Assembly (NCBI RefSeq): GCF_019375555.1
Contig: NZ_JAHXDN010000001.1
Span: 186,001 to 250,000 of the forward strand
Source of the DNA: Roseobacter insulae
GTDB taxonomy: Bacteria; Pseudomonadota; Alphaproteobacteria; Rhodobacterales; Rhodobacteraceae
DNA length: 64,000 bases
Reading direction: 5' to 3'
The notes under the pieces are model-generated. The model was not told where the DNA came from. It did no database searches and worked only from the letters and a program-made list of their open reading frames with translations. Below, one piece after another: positions 43,968 through 52,714 of this stretch (its first letter is position 1; each line of letters begins with the position of its first letter). Both the position numbers and the translations under genes were made by a program.

Positions 43968-44776
43968 AAATTGGCTTGATCCTTGGTGGCGTTTGGAGAG
44001 CAAGTCGAAAGATGAGCTCAAGCATTTTGGTGGCGTTCCGTGTGACTTGAGATGCCTGATCTGTCGGGTTTTGCTCAGGGGGATAAAGTCCCGTTTATAC
44101 AATCAGATCAACAAATTTGCGAAGTATTCGCGCGAGGACATCAGTTGCGCGCTTGCCTCCCAGATACTTCGGGCGTGACGTGGCCCTTGACCAAAGCGAG
44201 TTTGAAATGATCCATCAAAATGCGGCGTTTGCGTCGCAAGGTTTGGCCAGCTTGCATCTACTGGCGGATTTTTTTGACGCTGACGAGCGGGTTCATCAAA
44301 TCAGCGGGCCATCGCGTTGGAGCCTCTTTTCAGGATGTTCGACGAACGTATCGCTAACTCCGCTGTATTGGACTTTGCCGAAATGACAGGAAAAACGCCA
44401 TTGGCTTCTTGAATAGATCAACTTAAGAAGTCTTACACTGTTTGCGACACTTCAAAATGAGGCTCACAAGTTTCTCCTCCGGGAACAGATTATCTGTTGG
44501 TCTCTAAGCACTCGCCACTTCCGTGCCCCCTGCTAGCCAAACAATCGCTGTGTCACTTTTTGCTTCTGTCTAACGTCCCGGCAATTTCGAAGCTGAGGTA
44601 CAGCATTTGATCTGCTGAACTAATCCCTTTTAATCTGCATCGAGCAAGTCCAGTTCACCTATTCGAACAAACCACTGGCCCGAGAGGATATCCGAGCATT
44701 CGCCACGCAACCTATGTTTGGAGCAAGTCGAACTCACGGGTTGCGGACATATTTCTGCCTCTCAAACCCAGACGGG
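43968..44776. other. about 800-base gap without a convincing gene
   Basis: Only short frames are present (for example 44117-44386, 89 codons with no family I recognise). Composition and broken frames suggest decayed DNA. No tRNA, terminator or repeat was identified with confidence. Confidence 0.5.
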
Positions 44777-45727
44777 CTAAGTCCGCTTTCGCTCGAACTC
44801 TTGCTCGATAACCTCGGTGCCCCATTGCTTGCCCCGATTTTCACGAACAAGTTCGAAACCATGCTTTTCATATAGGTGGCGCGCCGCATCCAGCCCTTTG
44901 AAAGTCCACAGACGCGTCCGTTCGAAACCTGCCGCATCGACAAACAACGTCACCTCTTCAAGAAGCACATTACCGATACCCGTTCCTTGGGCCTCGGGAC
45001 TGACGATGAACCACCTGAGATGGCAGACACCTTCCCCAAGGTCCTCTCCATCAAGCGATACCGATCCAAGAAGTGTATCGCCAAGAAAAGCAGAGAATGT
45101 CGTGTTCGCAGGGTTCTCTAGGCGCCCCATGAACTCCGACATTTCGGTTGCAACCTTCCTCTCAAAGACGGCCCCGAACCCATAGTTGGTCGCGTAATAC
45201 GAGGCGTGTAGGCCAACGACGGAAGCAATCACACCCGGGCAATAACCCTTGCGAATTTCCACGGCACTGGCGCGCGAAGCGTGGCTTTCATCTCCTCGCA
45301 GTGCCTTGGCGAAGAGCGTCAAACCTGTTTCGACCTTTGTGAGATCATCCTTCGCAAGATGTTCAGAGGCGTACCTCATTTGCTGGCGTCCGAAGTCTTC
45401 AAGTGTTTTCAGGAGAGCCTTGCCGTCCCCGGTCAGAGCGAGTTTCCGAGACCGCCGGTCAGCGGGGTTTGACTTGGCCTCAACTAATCCGTCTTCGATG
45501 AGTTTCTGGACAAGGCGACTGATCGAGGACTTCTCCAGACGAAGCATGTCGCCCAGATCACTTGCAGTTGTGACTGTGCCGTAACCCAATTCTATGATGG
45601 TGTGCACGGCTGACGGCGACAGCGCGGTTCCAGCTAGTCCTTTCTGCATAAATCCAAGTGCCCGCACGATGTCACGTGAAGCTGACAGCAGTGTGTCGAT
45701 GCGCTGTATGGAAACTGACTGGCTCAT
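44777..45727 (-). CDS. MarR-GNAT fusion regulator/acetyltransferase
   Basis: A two-domain protein of 316 residues from the ATG at 45727 (an in-frame TTG lies at 45742). The MarR part has TASDLGDMLRLEKSSISRLV with the wing SNPADRRSRKLALTGDGKAL; the GNAT part has LRWFIVSPEAQGTGIGNVLL (acetyl-CoA loop) and AARHLYEKHGFELVRENRG. Such fusions are widespread but little studied, and may couple acyl-CoA-dependent chemistry to DNA binding. An operator-like palindrome directly abuts the start. Confidence 0.9.
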   Translation of the reverse strand: MSQSVSIQRIDTLLSASRDIVRALGFMQKGLAGTALSPSAVHTIIELGYGTVTTASDLGDMLRLEKSSISRLVQKLIEDGLVEAKSNPADRRSRKLALTGDGKALLKTLEDFGRQQMRYASEHLAKDDLTKVETGLTLFAKALRGDESHASRASAVEIRKGYCPGVIASVVGLHASYYATNYGFGAVFERKVATEMSEFMGRLENPANTTFSAFLGDTLLGSVSLDGEDLGEGVCHLRWFIVSPEAQGTGIGNVLLEEVTLFVDAAGFERTRLWTFKGLDAARHLYEKHGFELVRENRGKQWGTEVIEQEFERKRT

Positions 45728-45744
45728 AGTTGTATTATGCAACT
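45728..45744. promoter_or_regulatory. palindrome over the MarR-GNAT promoter
   Basis: AGTTG and CAACT arms flank TATTATG. Read on the minus strand it contains CATAAT, a plausible -10 with TAGACG 16 bases upstream; transcription would then start at or near the ATG, giving a leaderless message with an autorepressor site. Confidence 0.5.
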
Positions 45745-46199
45745 AATTTGTCATCCGTCTACCGACGGCTAGAGTCTGTTTTGGTACGACATTGCGGAAG
45801 TATGGGATCTCTGCAATCGTCTGATCGAAGGCAGTATATCGAAAGAAGCAAAAAAACTCCCCCAAGTTAGGCTGGCCCAAACCTGCCGTTCCACCGTCAC
45901 AAGGAATTCTACGGCGCGAACTTCATTGCCGCCATTCGCTGCATCCGCGAGATTCATGTACTGGCGGATGCACACTTTGTGGAACAAGCCGGTTCACAGC
46001 TACTGTTGACGTAGCGTTGGTTCACAGGTTCGGCACTATTTTGGCCGTACTGCGCAGTGCGGTCTTTTTTTTGGGGAGCCCTTTGCGACGCTCAGTCAGT
46101 GACCGATCTGTGAGCCTTTCTGCGCGCTGGAGATACCCAACAGAACGCCTCCCGACAATTCCGAAACGGACGAGGACTGTTCATATGCGCCCCTGGTGC
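45745..46199. other. gap containing an orphan terminator, no recognised gene
   Basis: About 450 bases with no gene I can support on either strand. It contains the strong plus-strand terminator at 46045. Upstream sequence 45760-46040 may encode a small RNA or the remains of a gene. Confidence 0.45.
46045..46072 (+). terminator. strong intrinsic terminator without an upstream gene
   Basis: CCGTACT and AGTGCGG (one G-U pair) close a GCGC loop, followed by TCTTTTTTTT. It points along the plus strand, while both flanking genes run on the minus strand. Confidence 0.7.
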
Positions 46200-48395
46200 T
46201 TAGTTTTCCAAGGCCTCGAGCACCCGGTCCGGTGTGAACGGCAGGTGCCGGAGACGCTTGCCCGTAAGAGCGTGGAACCCGTTAGCAATGGCAGCCGCGA
46301 CCATGGGCGTGCCTGCTTCGCCAATGCCAGTCGGCGGTGTGGTGCCTTGGGCCAGATCGAGGGTGATCTCCGGCACCTCATGTGCGCGCAAGATCTCGTA
46401 GTCGTAGTAGTTTGATTGATCAACACGGCCGCCCGTCATAGTGATCCGCTCCTTGAGACTGCTGCTGACGCCAAAGACGATTCCACCTTCGATCTGGTTA
46501 CGGGCATTGTCCGGGGCCACAACAAGCCCTGCGTCAACAGCGGCCCAGAAGCGCGGCACAGTGATGATCCCGCGGTCGCGGTCCAGCGCGACTTCGGCAA
46601 CGCCAGCGGCCATGGAACTGCCGTAGCCTGCGAACGATAGGCCAAGGGCTGTGTCCGGCCGCGCGCCATCCCAATCTGACATTTCAGAAACGCGGCGCAG
46701 CAAGGCTACCCCTCTGGGATTGTGCTGAAGCAGATCCATGCGGAAATCCAGTGGATCCCGACCTGCCTCGGCAGCCAGTTCGTCCATGAACGCTTCGGCG
46801 GCAAAGCTGGTGTAACTTGCCCCAATGCCGCGCCATGGGGCCAGGCGGGCGTGGGTAGGCGTGATCACATGTTCGGCGTGCATGTCCGGCAGATCGTAGA
46901 ATGGGCTTTCCGACCCGCGCATCGAGATGATGTCATTCGGGGCAACTTGAGACCACCGCAGGGGGTTGAAATAGGAGATGACTGACGGTGCAGCGACGCG
47001 GTGTTCCCAGCCTTGCAATGTGCCCTCTGCTGTCAGGCCGGCGCGGAGGCGCTGCACGGCGGCGGGCCGGAAGGCACCGTTTTGAACGTCATCCTCGCGT
47101 GTCCAGACTAGCTTGACCGGCAGGCCAACGGTCTTCGACAACAAGAGCGCGTCACGCAAGTATTCTTGATCAAGCGCGGTACGGCGGCCAAAGCTGCCAC
47201 CCATGGTCATCACGTTAAGCCGGACGCGATCCGGCGTCGTGCCCAAGGTCTCTGTCATTGTGCGAGTGGACCAGCTTTGCGTCTGGGTGCCGACCCATGC
47301 TTCAGCGCCTAAACCGTCGGCATCAACAGACGCAACCGCGGCCATCGGTTCGATCTGCGCATGGTAGGCGTAGTCGGACCGATATTCCGCAGTGACGGTA
47401 CGGTCTGCCGCCGCGATCGAGGTCGCGGCATCGCCGTTTTCGCGCCACGTCGCACGGTCAATGCCTGGATCATCTAGCGCTGCGGCATAGGCATCCAGCG
47501 TGGCATCGCTGTCCATCGTCCACCAAGGGTCTGGCGTGCCCCATGTGACGTCGAGCGTCTCCTTGGCCCGGAACGCAGCCTCGATGTGATCGGCGATCAC
47601 CGCGACCCCTTCGGGCAGCACTATAACATCGCGCACGCCGAGGACGGTTCGGGCCGCGGCGTCATCTATACGTTCCGGCCCTACACCGTCAAAGGGCGTG
47701 CAGGCCACGGCTGCAAAGACCATGCCCGGCACCGTGATGTCGATGGCGTAAGTCTCGGTCCCGGTACTCTTTGCTGGAATGTCGATGCGGGGGTGATCCT
47801 GGCCAATGAGGCGATAATCCTCGGGGCGTTTGAGGTCCGCTTGGCTTCTCTCGGGCACTGTCACATCAAGGTCGGGCAAGGCAGCAACGCCGCCATAGCT
47901 GAGCACGCGCCCGGTTGGGTCGTGCCGGACTGTTCCAGCGAGCGTGCTGACCTCGGCGGCAGGCACGTCCCAGGCCTTTGCCGCTTCGCGTATCAGCACC
48001 GCGCGCACCTGAGCACCTGCTTGGCGCAGCGTGTCGAAATAGCCCGACACCCCGGTGCTGCCGGCTGTATAGAGAACGTTGCCAAAGAGCGGGTTGCCGA
48101 AGCTGCGGTCGTCAGTATCCAGTTGTTCAACGGTGACACGGTCCCAATCGGCGTCCATTTCTTCGGCCAGGATCAGCGGAAGGGCCGTTGAACTGCCTTG
48201 TCCCATTTCGGTCGAGGGGAACAGGATGTGCACTTCACCCTCGGTCGTGATGGTGACCCAGCCAGTAATGTCCGCTTGCGTTGCGGTGGTCGCCGCACGT
48301 GAGATTGATGCGAGGCCGCTGGCCCCGATGACAAAGCTCAGCGCAGCGCCTGTTGCGAGGAACCCGCGACGGGTCAGGTGCATATGTGCGGTCAT
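46200..48395 (-). CDS. molybdopterin-binding subunit of a xanthine-dehydrogenase-family hydroxylase (IorB/aldehyde oxidoreductase type)
   Basis: A 731-residue exported protein with a twin-arginine signal (HLTRRGFLATGAALSFVIG). It has the molybdenum cofactor domains of the IorB branch: FPSTEMGQGSSTALPLILAE, MGGSFGRRTALDQEYLRDAL, APWRGIGASYTSFAAEAFMD and GIGEAGTPMVAAAIANGFHA (the Glu base). It works with the small iron-sulfur subunit upstream to hydroxylate N-heterocycles or oxidise aldehydes. AAGGAGG precedes the ATG. A cytochrome third subunit was not seen next to it. Confidence 0.93.
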   Translation of the reverse strand: MTAHMHLTRRGFLATGAALSFVIGASGLASISRAATTATQADITGWVTITTEGEVHILFPSTEMGQGSSTALPLILAEEMDADWDRVTVEQLDTDDRSFGNPLFGNVLYTAGSTGVSGYFDTLRQAGAQVRAVLIREAAKAWDVPAAEVSTLAGTVRHDPTGRVLSYGGVAALPDLDVTVPERSQADLKRPEDYRLIGQDHPRIDIPAKSTGTETYAIDITVPGMVFAAVACTPFDGVGPERIDDAAARTVLGVRDVIVLPEGVAVIADHIEAAFRAKETLDVTWGTPDPWWTMDSDATLDAYAAALDDPGIDRATWRENGDAATSIAAADRTVTAEYRSDYAYHAQIEPMAAVASVDADGLGAEAWVGTQTQSWSTRTMTETLGTTPDRVRLNVMTMGGSFGRRTALDQEYLRDALLLSKTVGLPVKLVWTREDDVQNGAFRPAAVQRLRAGLTAEGTLQGWEHRVAAPSVISYFNPLRWSQVAPNDIISMRGSESPFYDLPDMHAEHVITPTHARLAPWRGIGASYTSFAAEAFMDELAAEAGRDPLDFRMDLLQHNPRGVALLRRVSEMSDWDGARPDTALGLSFAGYGSSMAAGVAEVALDRDRGIITVPRFWAAVDAGLVVAPDNARNQIEGGIVFGVSSSLKERITMTGGRVDQSNYYDYEILRAHEVPEITLDLAQGTTPPTGIGEAGTPMVAAAIANGFHALTGKRLRHLPFTPDRVLEALEN

Positions 48396-48396
48396 C

Positions 48397-48849
48397 TCAA
48401 ACCTCCTTTGCGGCGCGTTCTACCGCATTGAAGATGCGCGTGTAGGTGCCACAGCGGCAGAGGTTCGTGCTCATATGGTCCGCGATATCGTCACGCGTGG
48501 GGTTGGGATTGAAGTCCAGAAGCTCAGCCGCCTTCATAATTTGGCCAGACTGACAATAGCCGCATTGCGGGACCTGTTCTGCGATCCATGCCTGTTGCAG
48601 CGGGTGCGAGCCATCCTCTGACAACCCCTCGATGGTGGTCACCTCGGCCCCTTCGACTGCCGACACCGGTGTCAGGCAGGAGAAAGTCGCGATACCGTCC
48701 ACATGCACCGTGCAGGCGCCGCACTGGCCCGCGCCGCAGCCGAATTTGGTCCCGGTCAGCCCCATGTGATCACGCAATGCCCAGAGCAATGGGGTGTCGG
48801 GCGCGGCTGCAAACTCGATTTCGGTCTGATTGACGGATAATCTGATCAT
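48397..48849 (-). CDS. (2Fe-2S) subunit of the molybdenum hydroxylase (IorA type)
   Basis: Start taken at ATG 48849 ([20 protein letters not shown]), giving 150 residues; the open frame reaches 49332 but the upstream part is not protein-like. It has the plant-type ferredoxin cluster [16 protein letters not shown] with a distal Cys, and the second cluster [13 protein letters not shown] plus [11 protein letters not shown]. It passes electrons from the molybdenum subunit encoded one base downstream. Confidence 0.94.
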   Translation of the reverse strand: MIRLSVNQTEIEFAAAPDTPLLWALRDHMGLTGTKFGCGAGQCGACTVHVDGIATFSCLTPVSAVEGAEVTTIEGLSEDGSHPLQQAWIAEQVPQCGYCQSGQIMKAAELLDFNPNPTRDDIADHMSTNLCRCGTYTRIFNAVERAAKEV

Positions 48850-49355
48850 GGTCGGTCCTTTCTGTGCTATGGTGGCAATTCGTGTACGATCTGGCGTCGC
48901 TTCGCGGTGGCTGACGAGACGCTGATATGCCTGTAAGTTAGGATGCGGGGAGGACAGTTCATCGCACGCTTGCGCACAATTCATGTGCGCAAGACGCAGG
49001 GGACATCGATCTATTTGAATGAAAGCAGTACGACGAAGAATGCACGTGCAGCGATGGGACCGAATTGTTGGAAAGGGCTCCCTGCGCCCGTTGGATAGAA
49101 CGCAACATCCCCCTTTTGGCCTTTGACATCCCAAGATGTAGGCGGCCCGGAGCCGACCTTGACCATGCAACCGACACACTGCAGTGCGGCCCGTCGAAGG
49201 GGACATCGCTGCGAATGCAAAAATCAGTGGGTAGACCAACTCACAGTCTGCGGGACTGAGCGCTCTTTCGCTGCGGTTGCGCGAATGGCTGCTTCTACCG
49301 TGATGCTTAGTATCTCTGGCTCGCCAAGCCAAACGTGATGTGCTTTTTTAACTTC
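48850..49355. other. intergenic region with a diverged repeat
   Basis: No gene is supported. It holds the promoter of the hydroxylase operon and, at 49238-49281, one copy of a 44-bp repeat whose second copy is at 50247-50290. Confidence 0.5.
49238..49281 (+). repeat. diverged 44-bp intergenic repeat, copy A
   Basis: Begins AACTCACAGTCTGCGGGACT and ends TTCGCTGCGGTTGCG. It matches copy B (50247-50290) at 35 of 44 positions without gaps. Confidence 0.6.
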
Positions 49356-50006
49356 ATGCTAATTGATCCGATTACCCTCTCCGCCTTCTCGCTCGCTGTC
49401 GTTCTCTTGGCACTGACGCCAGGCCCCGATCTTTTCCTGATCGTCGGACGAGGGCTGGCGCAGGGACGCTCGGCAGCGATCTATACTGCGCTTGGCTTTT
49501 TTCTCGCTGGCACCGTTCAGGTGCCGCTCCTTGCTCTGGGCCTCGCGACCCTGATCTCTGAAAACCCTTTCCTCTTCGATCTGATCCGTTATGCGGGCGG
49601 GGCATATCTTATCTGGCGGGGCGCGAAGATGGTCTTTGGCCCGGTGCCTGATCCTTCAGGCGAGGGCTATGCGGTAGTGTCGCGAGGCGAGGCACTGCGC
49701 GAAGGGTTTGTGGCGAGCCTAGTGAACCCGAAGGGTCACGCTTTCATGCTCGCCTTTCTGCCGCAGTTCGTGGACCCTACAGCCGGGTCGGTCGCTTTTC
49801 AGTTTGTCATCCTTGGCCTCGTAATGCGCGCTGTCGCTCTCGTAGTGGAGGTAACGCTGGCCACATTTTCGGGAACCATCGGAGCTGTCCTGCGCCGTTC
49901 ACGTCGCGCGCGCATTATGTTGGAGCGCACGGCTGGCCTGCTAATTGTCGCTATCGGAGTCCGGCTACTCCTTCTGGAGCCACCCGAGCCGCGAGGCGTT
50001 CAGTAA
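49356..50006 (+). CDS. LysE family amino-acid exporter
   Basis: I prefer ATG 49356 (MLIDPITLSAFSLAVVLLAL), giving 216 residues, the usual LysE/RhtB size; GTG 49335 and ATG 49338 are also in frame, and no clear ribosome site helps. ALTPGPDLFLIVGRGLAQGR is the family signature, and FVASLVNPKGHAFMLAFLPQ follows. It has about six membrane helices and exports amino acids or related metabolites. It stands between two copies of an intergenic repeat. Confidence 0.88.
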   Translation: MLIDPITLSAFSLAVVLLALTPGPDLFLIVGRGLAQGRSAAIYTALGFFLAGTVQVPLLALGLATLISENPFLFDLIRYAGGAYLIWRGAKMVFGPVPDPSGEGYAVVSRGEALREGFVASLVNPKGHAFMLAFLPQFVDPTAGSVAFQFVILGLVMRAVALVVEVTLATFSGTIGAVLRRSRRARIMLERTAGLLIVAIGVRLLLLEPPEPRGVQ

Positions 50007-50246
50007 GAACCTCTTTACAGTATGCCCCACTCGTAGCGGCTCCGCTTAAGCCGCCATTCGCGTACCTTGCAGCATCCTGTACTCTGGGCTCGTTGCGGAC
50101 CTCGGAGGCAGCGCAGCATGTCGGAGTGCATGACCTGCCCTATCCGCCAGGACGGCCCTACCAGACATTGACTCACCCTCGGCCATGCTGCAATCGCAGC
50201 CCGCATTGCCGACATTCGCCGCAACCGCTAAATCCGATGGTGAGCG

Positions 50247-50290
50247 AACTCACAGATTGCGGGGCTTAGCTCCCATTCGCTGCGGCTGCA
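50247..50290 (+). repeat. diverged 44-bp intergenic repeat, copy B
   Basis: Begins AACTCACAGATTGCGGGGCT and ends TTCGCTGCGGCTGCA. A related end, CGCAACCGCCGCGAA in inverse orientation, occurs at 61335-61349. Confidence 0.6.
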
Positions 50291-50308
50291 CCAATGTCGG
50301 CTGTTGGC

Positions 50309-50350
50309 GATGGCCGCCCACTGTGGACGGCCATCAGCCTTTTATTTTTG
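50309..50350 (+). terminator. intrinsic terminator
   Basis: GATGGCCG (50309-50316) pairs with CGGCCATC (50328-50335), with an inner CCAC/GTGG, followed by AGCCTTTTATTTTTG. It would stop plus-strand transcription coming from the lysE side before the convergent MFS gene. Confidence 0.65.
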
Positions 50351-50354
50351 CATT

Positions 50355-51521
50355 CTACTCGGCAGGAACGGCGATGGTGCGCGATGCGCGGATCCCCAGT
50401 GCTATTATGGCCGCAACAACCAGTCCGGCAAACCCGATCATCGCATTAGCCGATCCGAGAGCTGCCAGGCCTTGCGCGTCAATCACGAGACCGCCAATCA
50501 ATGCTCCGAGGCCAATACCAACCTGTGCGATTGTTACGCTCAGGGCTGATGCAAACTCTTGCGCTTCCGGAGCCTGCTTCATGACACGCAACTGGTTGCC
50601 GATGAAGCCTGCTGACTGGGCTGCGCCCCAGATCGCCAGTGGGATCAGGAACAGGATGCCTTGCCCGGTCAGTGCGACCGTAGCGAAAGATGACAGCGCA
50701 AGCGCGGCAAGCGATACAGCCGTTACACCCATAGGACTTCGATCAACGTATTGGCCAGCCAGCCAATTACCGAACAGGCCGACGACACCGAAGCCCATCA
50801 ATACCCACGCCACCTGACTTGCAGGAACAGACGCCAGTGTTTGCAAAATGTCCGCCAGATAGGTGTAGGCCACAAACATCGACGTGAAGGCGAAAGCAGT
50901 CAGTACCAGATGACCGAGAAACATCGGACGTTTCAGGATCGACGCCTGTTTCAGCAACGAGGGAGCGGCTTGCTGTTTGGTTGTGGGGAAGAAGGCCAGG
51001 AGCGCCAGCGACATGATCGCCGACAGTGCACCGATTGCCCCAAACATGACGCGCCATCCCATCAGATCAGCCAAGAGTGTCCCAAGCGGAATGCCGATGA
51101 CCGTCCCTGCCGAGATACTGGCATAAAGGATGGCTACGGATTTACCGCCACCTTCTGGTCCTCCGAGTTGTGCTGCTGAAGCGGTGCCAACGGCCCAGAA
51201 GACAGGAAGGGCCAAAGCGCCGATGACTCGGGCGGCTGCAAGCGTTTCAAAAGTGGGTGCAAAAGCCGTCAGGACGTTCGACACGGCGATCATTGCCAGC
51301 AGCGTGGCGAACAGCTTTTTCCGTTCGAACTGCGCCACCAGGGCCGTCAGAAACGGAGCCGCAATGGCGACAGTAAAGGCGAAGATCGTCGCCAACAGAC
51401 CAGCTTGCGCGATAGTGACGCCAAGATCGGCTGCGAGTTGCGGCAGGACGCCGATAATCACGAACTCTGTCGTGACGACGGCGAATCCTGCCGCTGCAAG
51501 TGTGAGGATAGGAAGTTTCAT
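50355..51521 (-). CDS. MFS transporter (DHA1/AraJ-like)
   Basis: I use ATG 51521, seven bases behind AGGAGG, giving 388 residues. It starts LPILTLAAAGFAVVTTEFVI, the N-terminus of AraJ/PbuE-like 12-helix exporters. LADLMGWRVMFGAIGALSAI and a central basic loop follow. It likely exports a drug or sugar-like compound. It runs in the same direction as the aldo-keto reductase and the small membrane protein, probably one unit under the divergent LysR. Confidence 0.9.
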   Translation of the reverse strand: MKLPILTLAAAGFAVVTTEFVIIGVLPQLAADLGVTIAQAGLLATIFAFTVAIAAPFLTALVAQFERKKLFATLLAMIAVSNVLTAFAPTFETLAAARVIGALALPVFWAVGTASAAQLGGPEGGGKSVAILYASISAGTVIGIPLGTLLADLMGWRVMFGAIGALSAIMSLALLAFFPTTKQQAAPSLLKQASILKRPMFLGHLVLTAFAFTSMFVAYTYLADILQTLASVPASQVAWVLMGFGVVGLFGNWLAGQYVDRSPMGVTAVSLAALALSSFATVALTGQGILFLIPLAIWGAAQSAGFIGNQLRVMKQAPEAQEFASALSVTIAQVGIGLGALIGGLVIDAQGLAALGSANAMIGFAGLVVAAIIALGIRASRTIAVPAE

Positions 51522-51609
51522 TGTCATGCCTCCTTTGGGCAAAAGTGAACCGGTCCGCTTGCGAGAAGCGGAGAGGGGAAGTTGTGATTAGAGGTGAAGT
51601 CAGCGCGGC

Positions 51610-51822
51610 CTACGGGCCGGAGGGCAGGTGTCTATTTTCAAGGTGTCCGACGAAGCGATTCAGAGCTGGCACAACCAGCATAGTCATTAGTGGCACCATC
51701 AGACCTGTCAGAGCCAATGTCCTGACCGCCAGCGGCCACTGCCCGATCACCCCGTCCATGAGCAACAGCAGGACCGTAATCGTCGGCCATGCCGCTGCCC
51801 ACGTGATCAGCAGATCACGCAT
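51610..51822 (-). CDS. small two-helix membrane protein (DUF2798-like)
   Basis: ATG 51822 overlaps the end of the aldo-keto reductase gene by 8 bases and opens a 70-residue frame: RDLLITWAAAWPTITVLLLL, then a second helix LTGLMVPLMTMLVVPALNRF. The two-helix layout with a WPLAV loop resembles DUF2798 proteins, but the match is from memory only. The longer frame upstream to 51942 lies inside the reductase gene and is not believed. Confidence 0.65.
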   Translation of the reverse strand: MRDLLITWAAAWPTITVLLLLMDGVIGQWPLAVRTLALTGLMVPLMTMLVVPALNRFVGHLENRHLPSGP

Positions 51823-52618
51823 GTTGTATTTCCAACGCCGAAGCGTTGTCTTCCAGATGCGCGATGGTTGTCGTGCCCGGAATTGCGAGGATGTTTGGCG
51901 ACCGGGCGAGCAGCGTCCGCAATGCCTCCCCCGGATCGACAACGGCCCCCTGTTTCATCGGGTTAGCACCGAGCGGGCCATGCGGGACAAATGCAATGCC
52001 CTGTTCGTTCAGCCAGTCGATCATACTCTCCTGTTCTTCATCACGCGCGTCAGCGGGCGAGTAGCGATTTTGGACAGCCGCAATCGGCGCAACTTTCAGG
52101 GCTTGCTCGACCTGCACCCGCGAGACGTTGGACAACCCGATCATGTTGATCTTCCCGGCTTGTCGCATCTCTTCAAGCGCGGCCACACTCTCGATGATGG
52201 GCGTCACACCATCGGGGGAGTGGACGTAATAAAGGTCGATCTTGTCCGTTCGCAGACTGGCAAGGCTTTCCTCCAAATGCCGTTTCATCGTCGCGGCGGA
52301 TGTATCGCGGCTGATGCTTGTGGCGCTTTTTTCCACACCCCCTTTGGAGGCAATGAACATATCGCCATAGGTGCCATCGTCAGCAAGAAGCGCGTCGGCA
52401 ATCAGCTTTTCGTTTTCATGGGGTCCATAAGCGCGGGCTGTGTCGATGTGGGTAACGCCAAGGTCACGGGCGCGTTGTAGCAAATCAATGCCGCCCTGCC
52501 AGTCTGCGTAAGGTCCAAAGTTGCGGGGCTGGCCTGTGAGGCGCATCGCACCGTAGCCGATGCGATTGACTGTGCGTCCATTGAGGAAGGTGAAGGTGGT
52601 GTTCTGATCGTTGGTCAT
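51815..52618 (-). CDS. aldo/keto reductase
   Basis: A 267-residue TIM-barrel reductase. NRIGYGAMRLTGQPRNFGPY, THIDTARAYGPHENEKLIAD (Asp and Tyr of the catalytic tetrad), FIASKGGVEK (Lys) and DLYYVHSPDGVTP (His) are present. The NADPH-binding end LAIPGTTTIAHLEDNASAL is also typical. AAGGAACC precedes the ATG. It is divergent from the lysR gene, its probable activator. Confidence 0.92.
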   Translation of the reverse strand: MTNDQNTTFTFLNGRTVNRIGYGAMRLTGQPRNFGPYADWQGGIDLLQRARDLGVTHIDTARAYGPHENEKLIADALLADDGTYGDMFIASKGGVEKSATSISRDTSAATMKRHLEESLASLRTDKIDLYYVHSPDGVTPIIESVAALEEMRQAGKINMIGLSNVSRVQVEQALKVAPIAAVQNRYSPADARDEEQESMIDWLNEQGIAFVPHGPLGANPMKQGAVVDPGEALRTLLARSPNILAIPGTTTIAHLEDNASALEIQHA

Positions 52619-52699
52619 GTCATGGTTCCTTTCGTTTCGATTGAGATGAACATACGGACCTGACGATTTAACGGTAGCGGCATGGAGAGTAAGACTGCT

Positions 52700-52714
52700 A
52701 TACGCTTAGCGTAT
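52700..52714. promoter_or_regulatory. LysR-type site over the lysR start
   Basis: ATACGC-TTA-GCGTAT is a perfect inverted repeat of T-N11-A form, the common LysR recognition pattern. It covers the first two bases of the lysR start codon (52713), consistent with autorepression. Confidence 0.6.

Larger units (their letters stand above)
50007..50354. other. intergenic region with repeat copy B and a hairpin
   Basis: No gene. GCGGCT/AGCCGC at 50036-50054 is a small hairpin. The repeat copy at 50247 and the terminator at 50309 lie here. Confidence 0.5.

Noticed and set aside
47586-48191. 201-codon plus-strand frame within the molybdenum hydroxylase gene
   Set aside because: Antisense to a well-conserved gene; the product has no domain.
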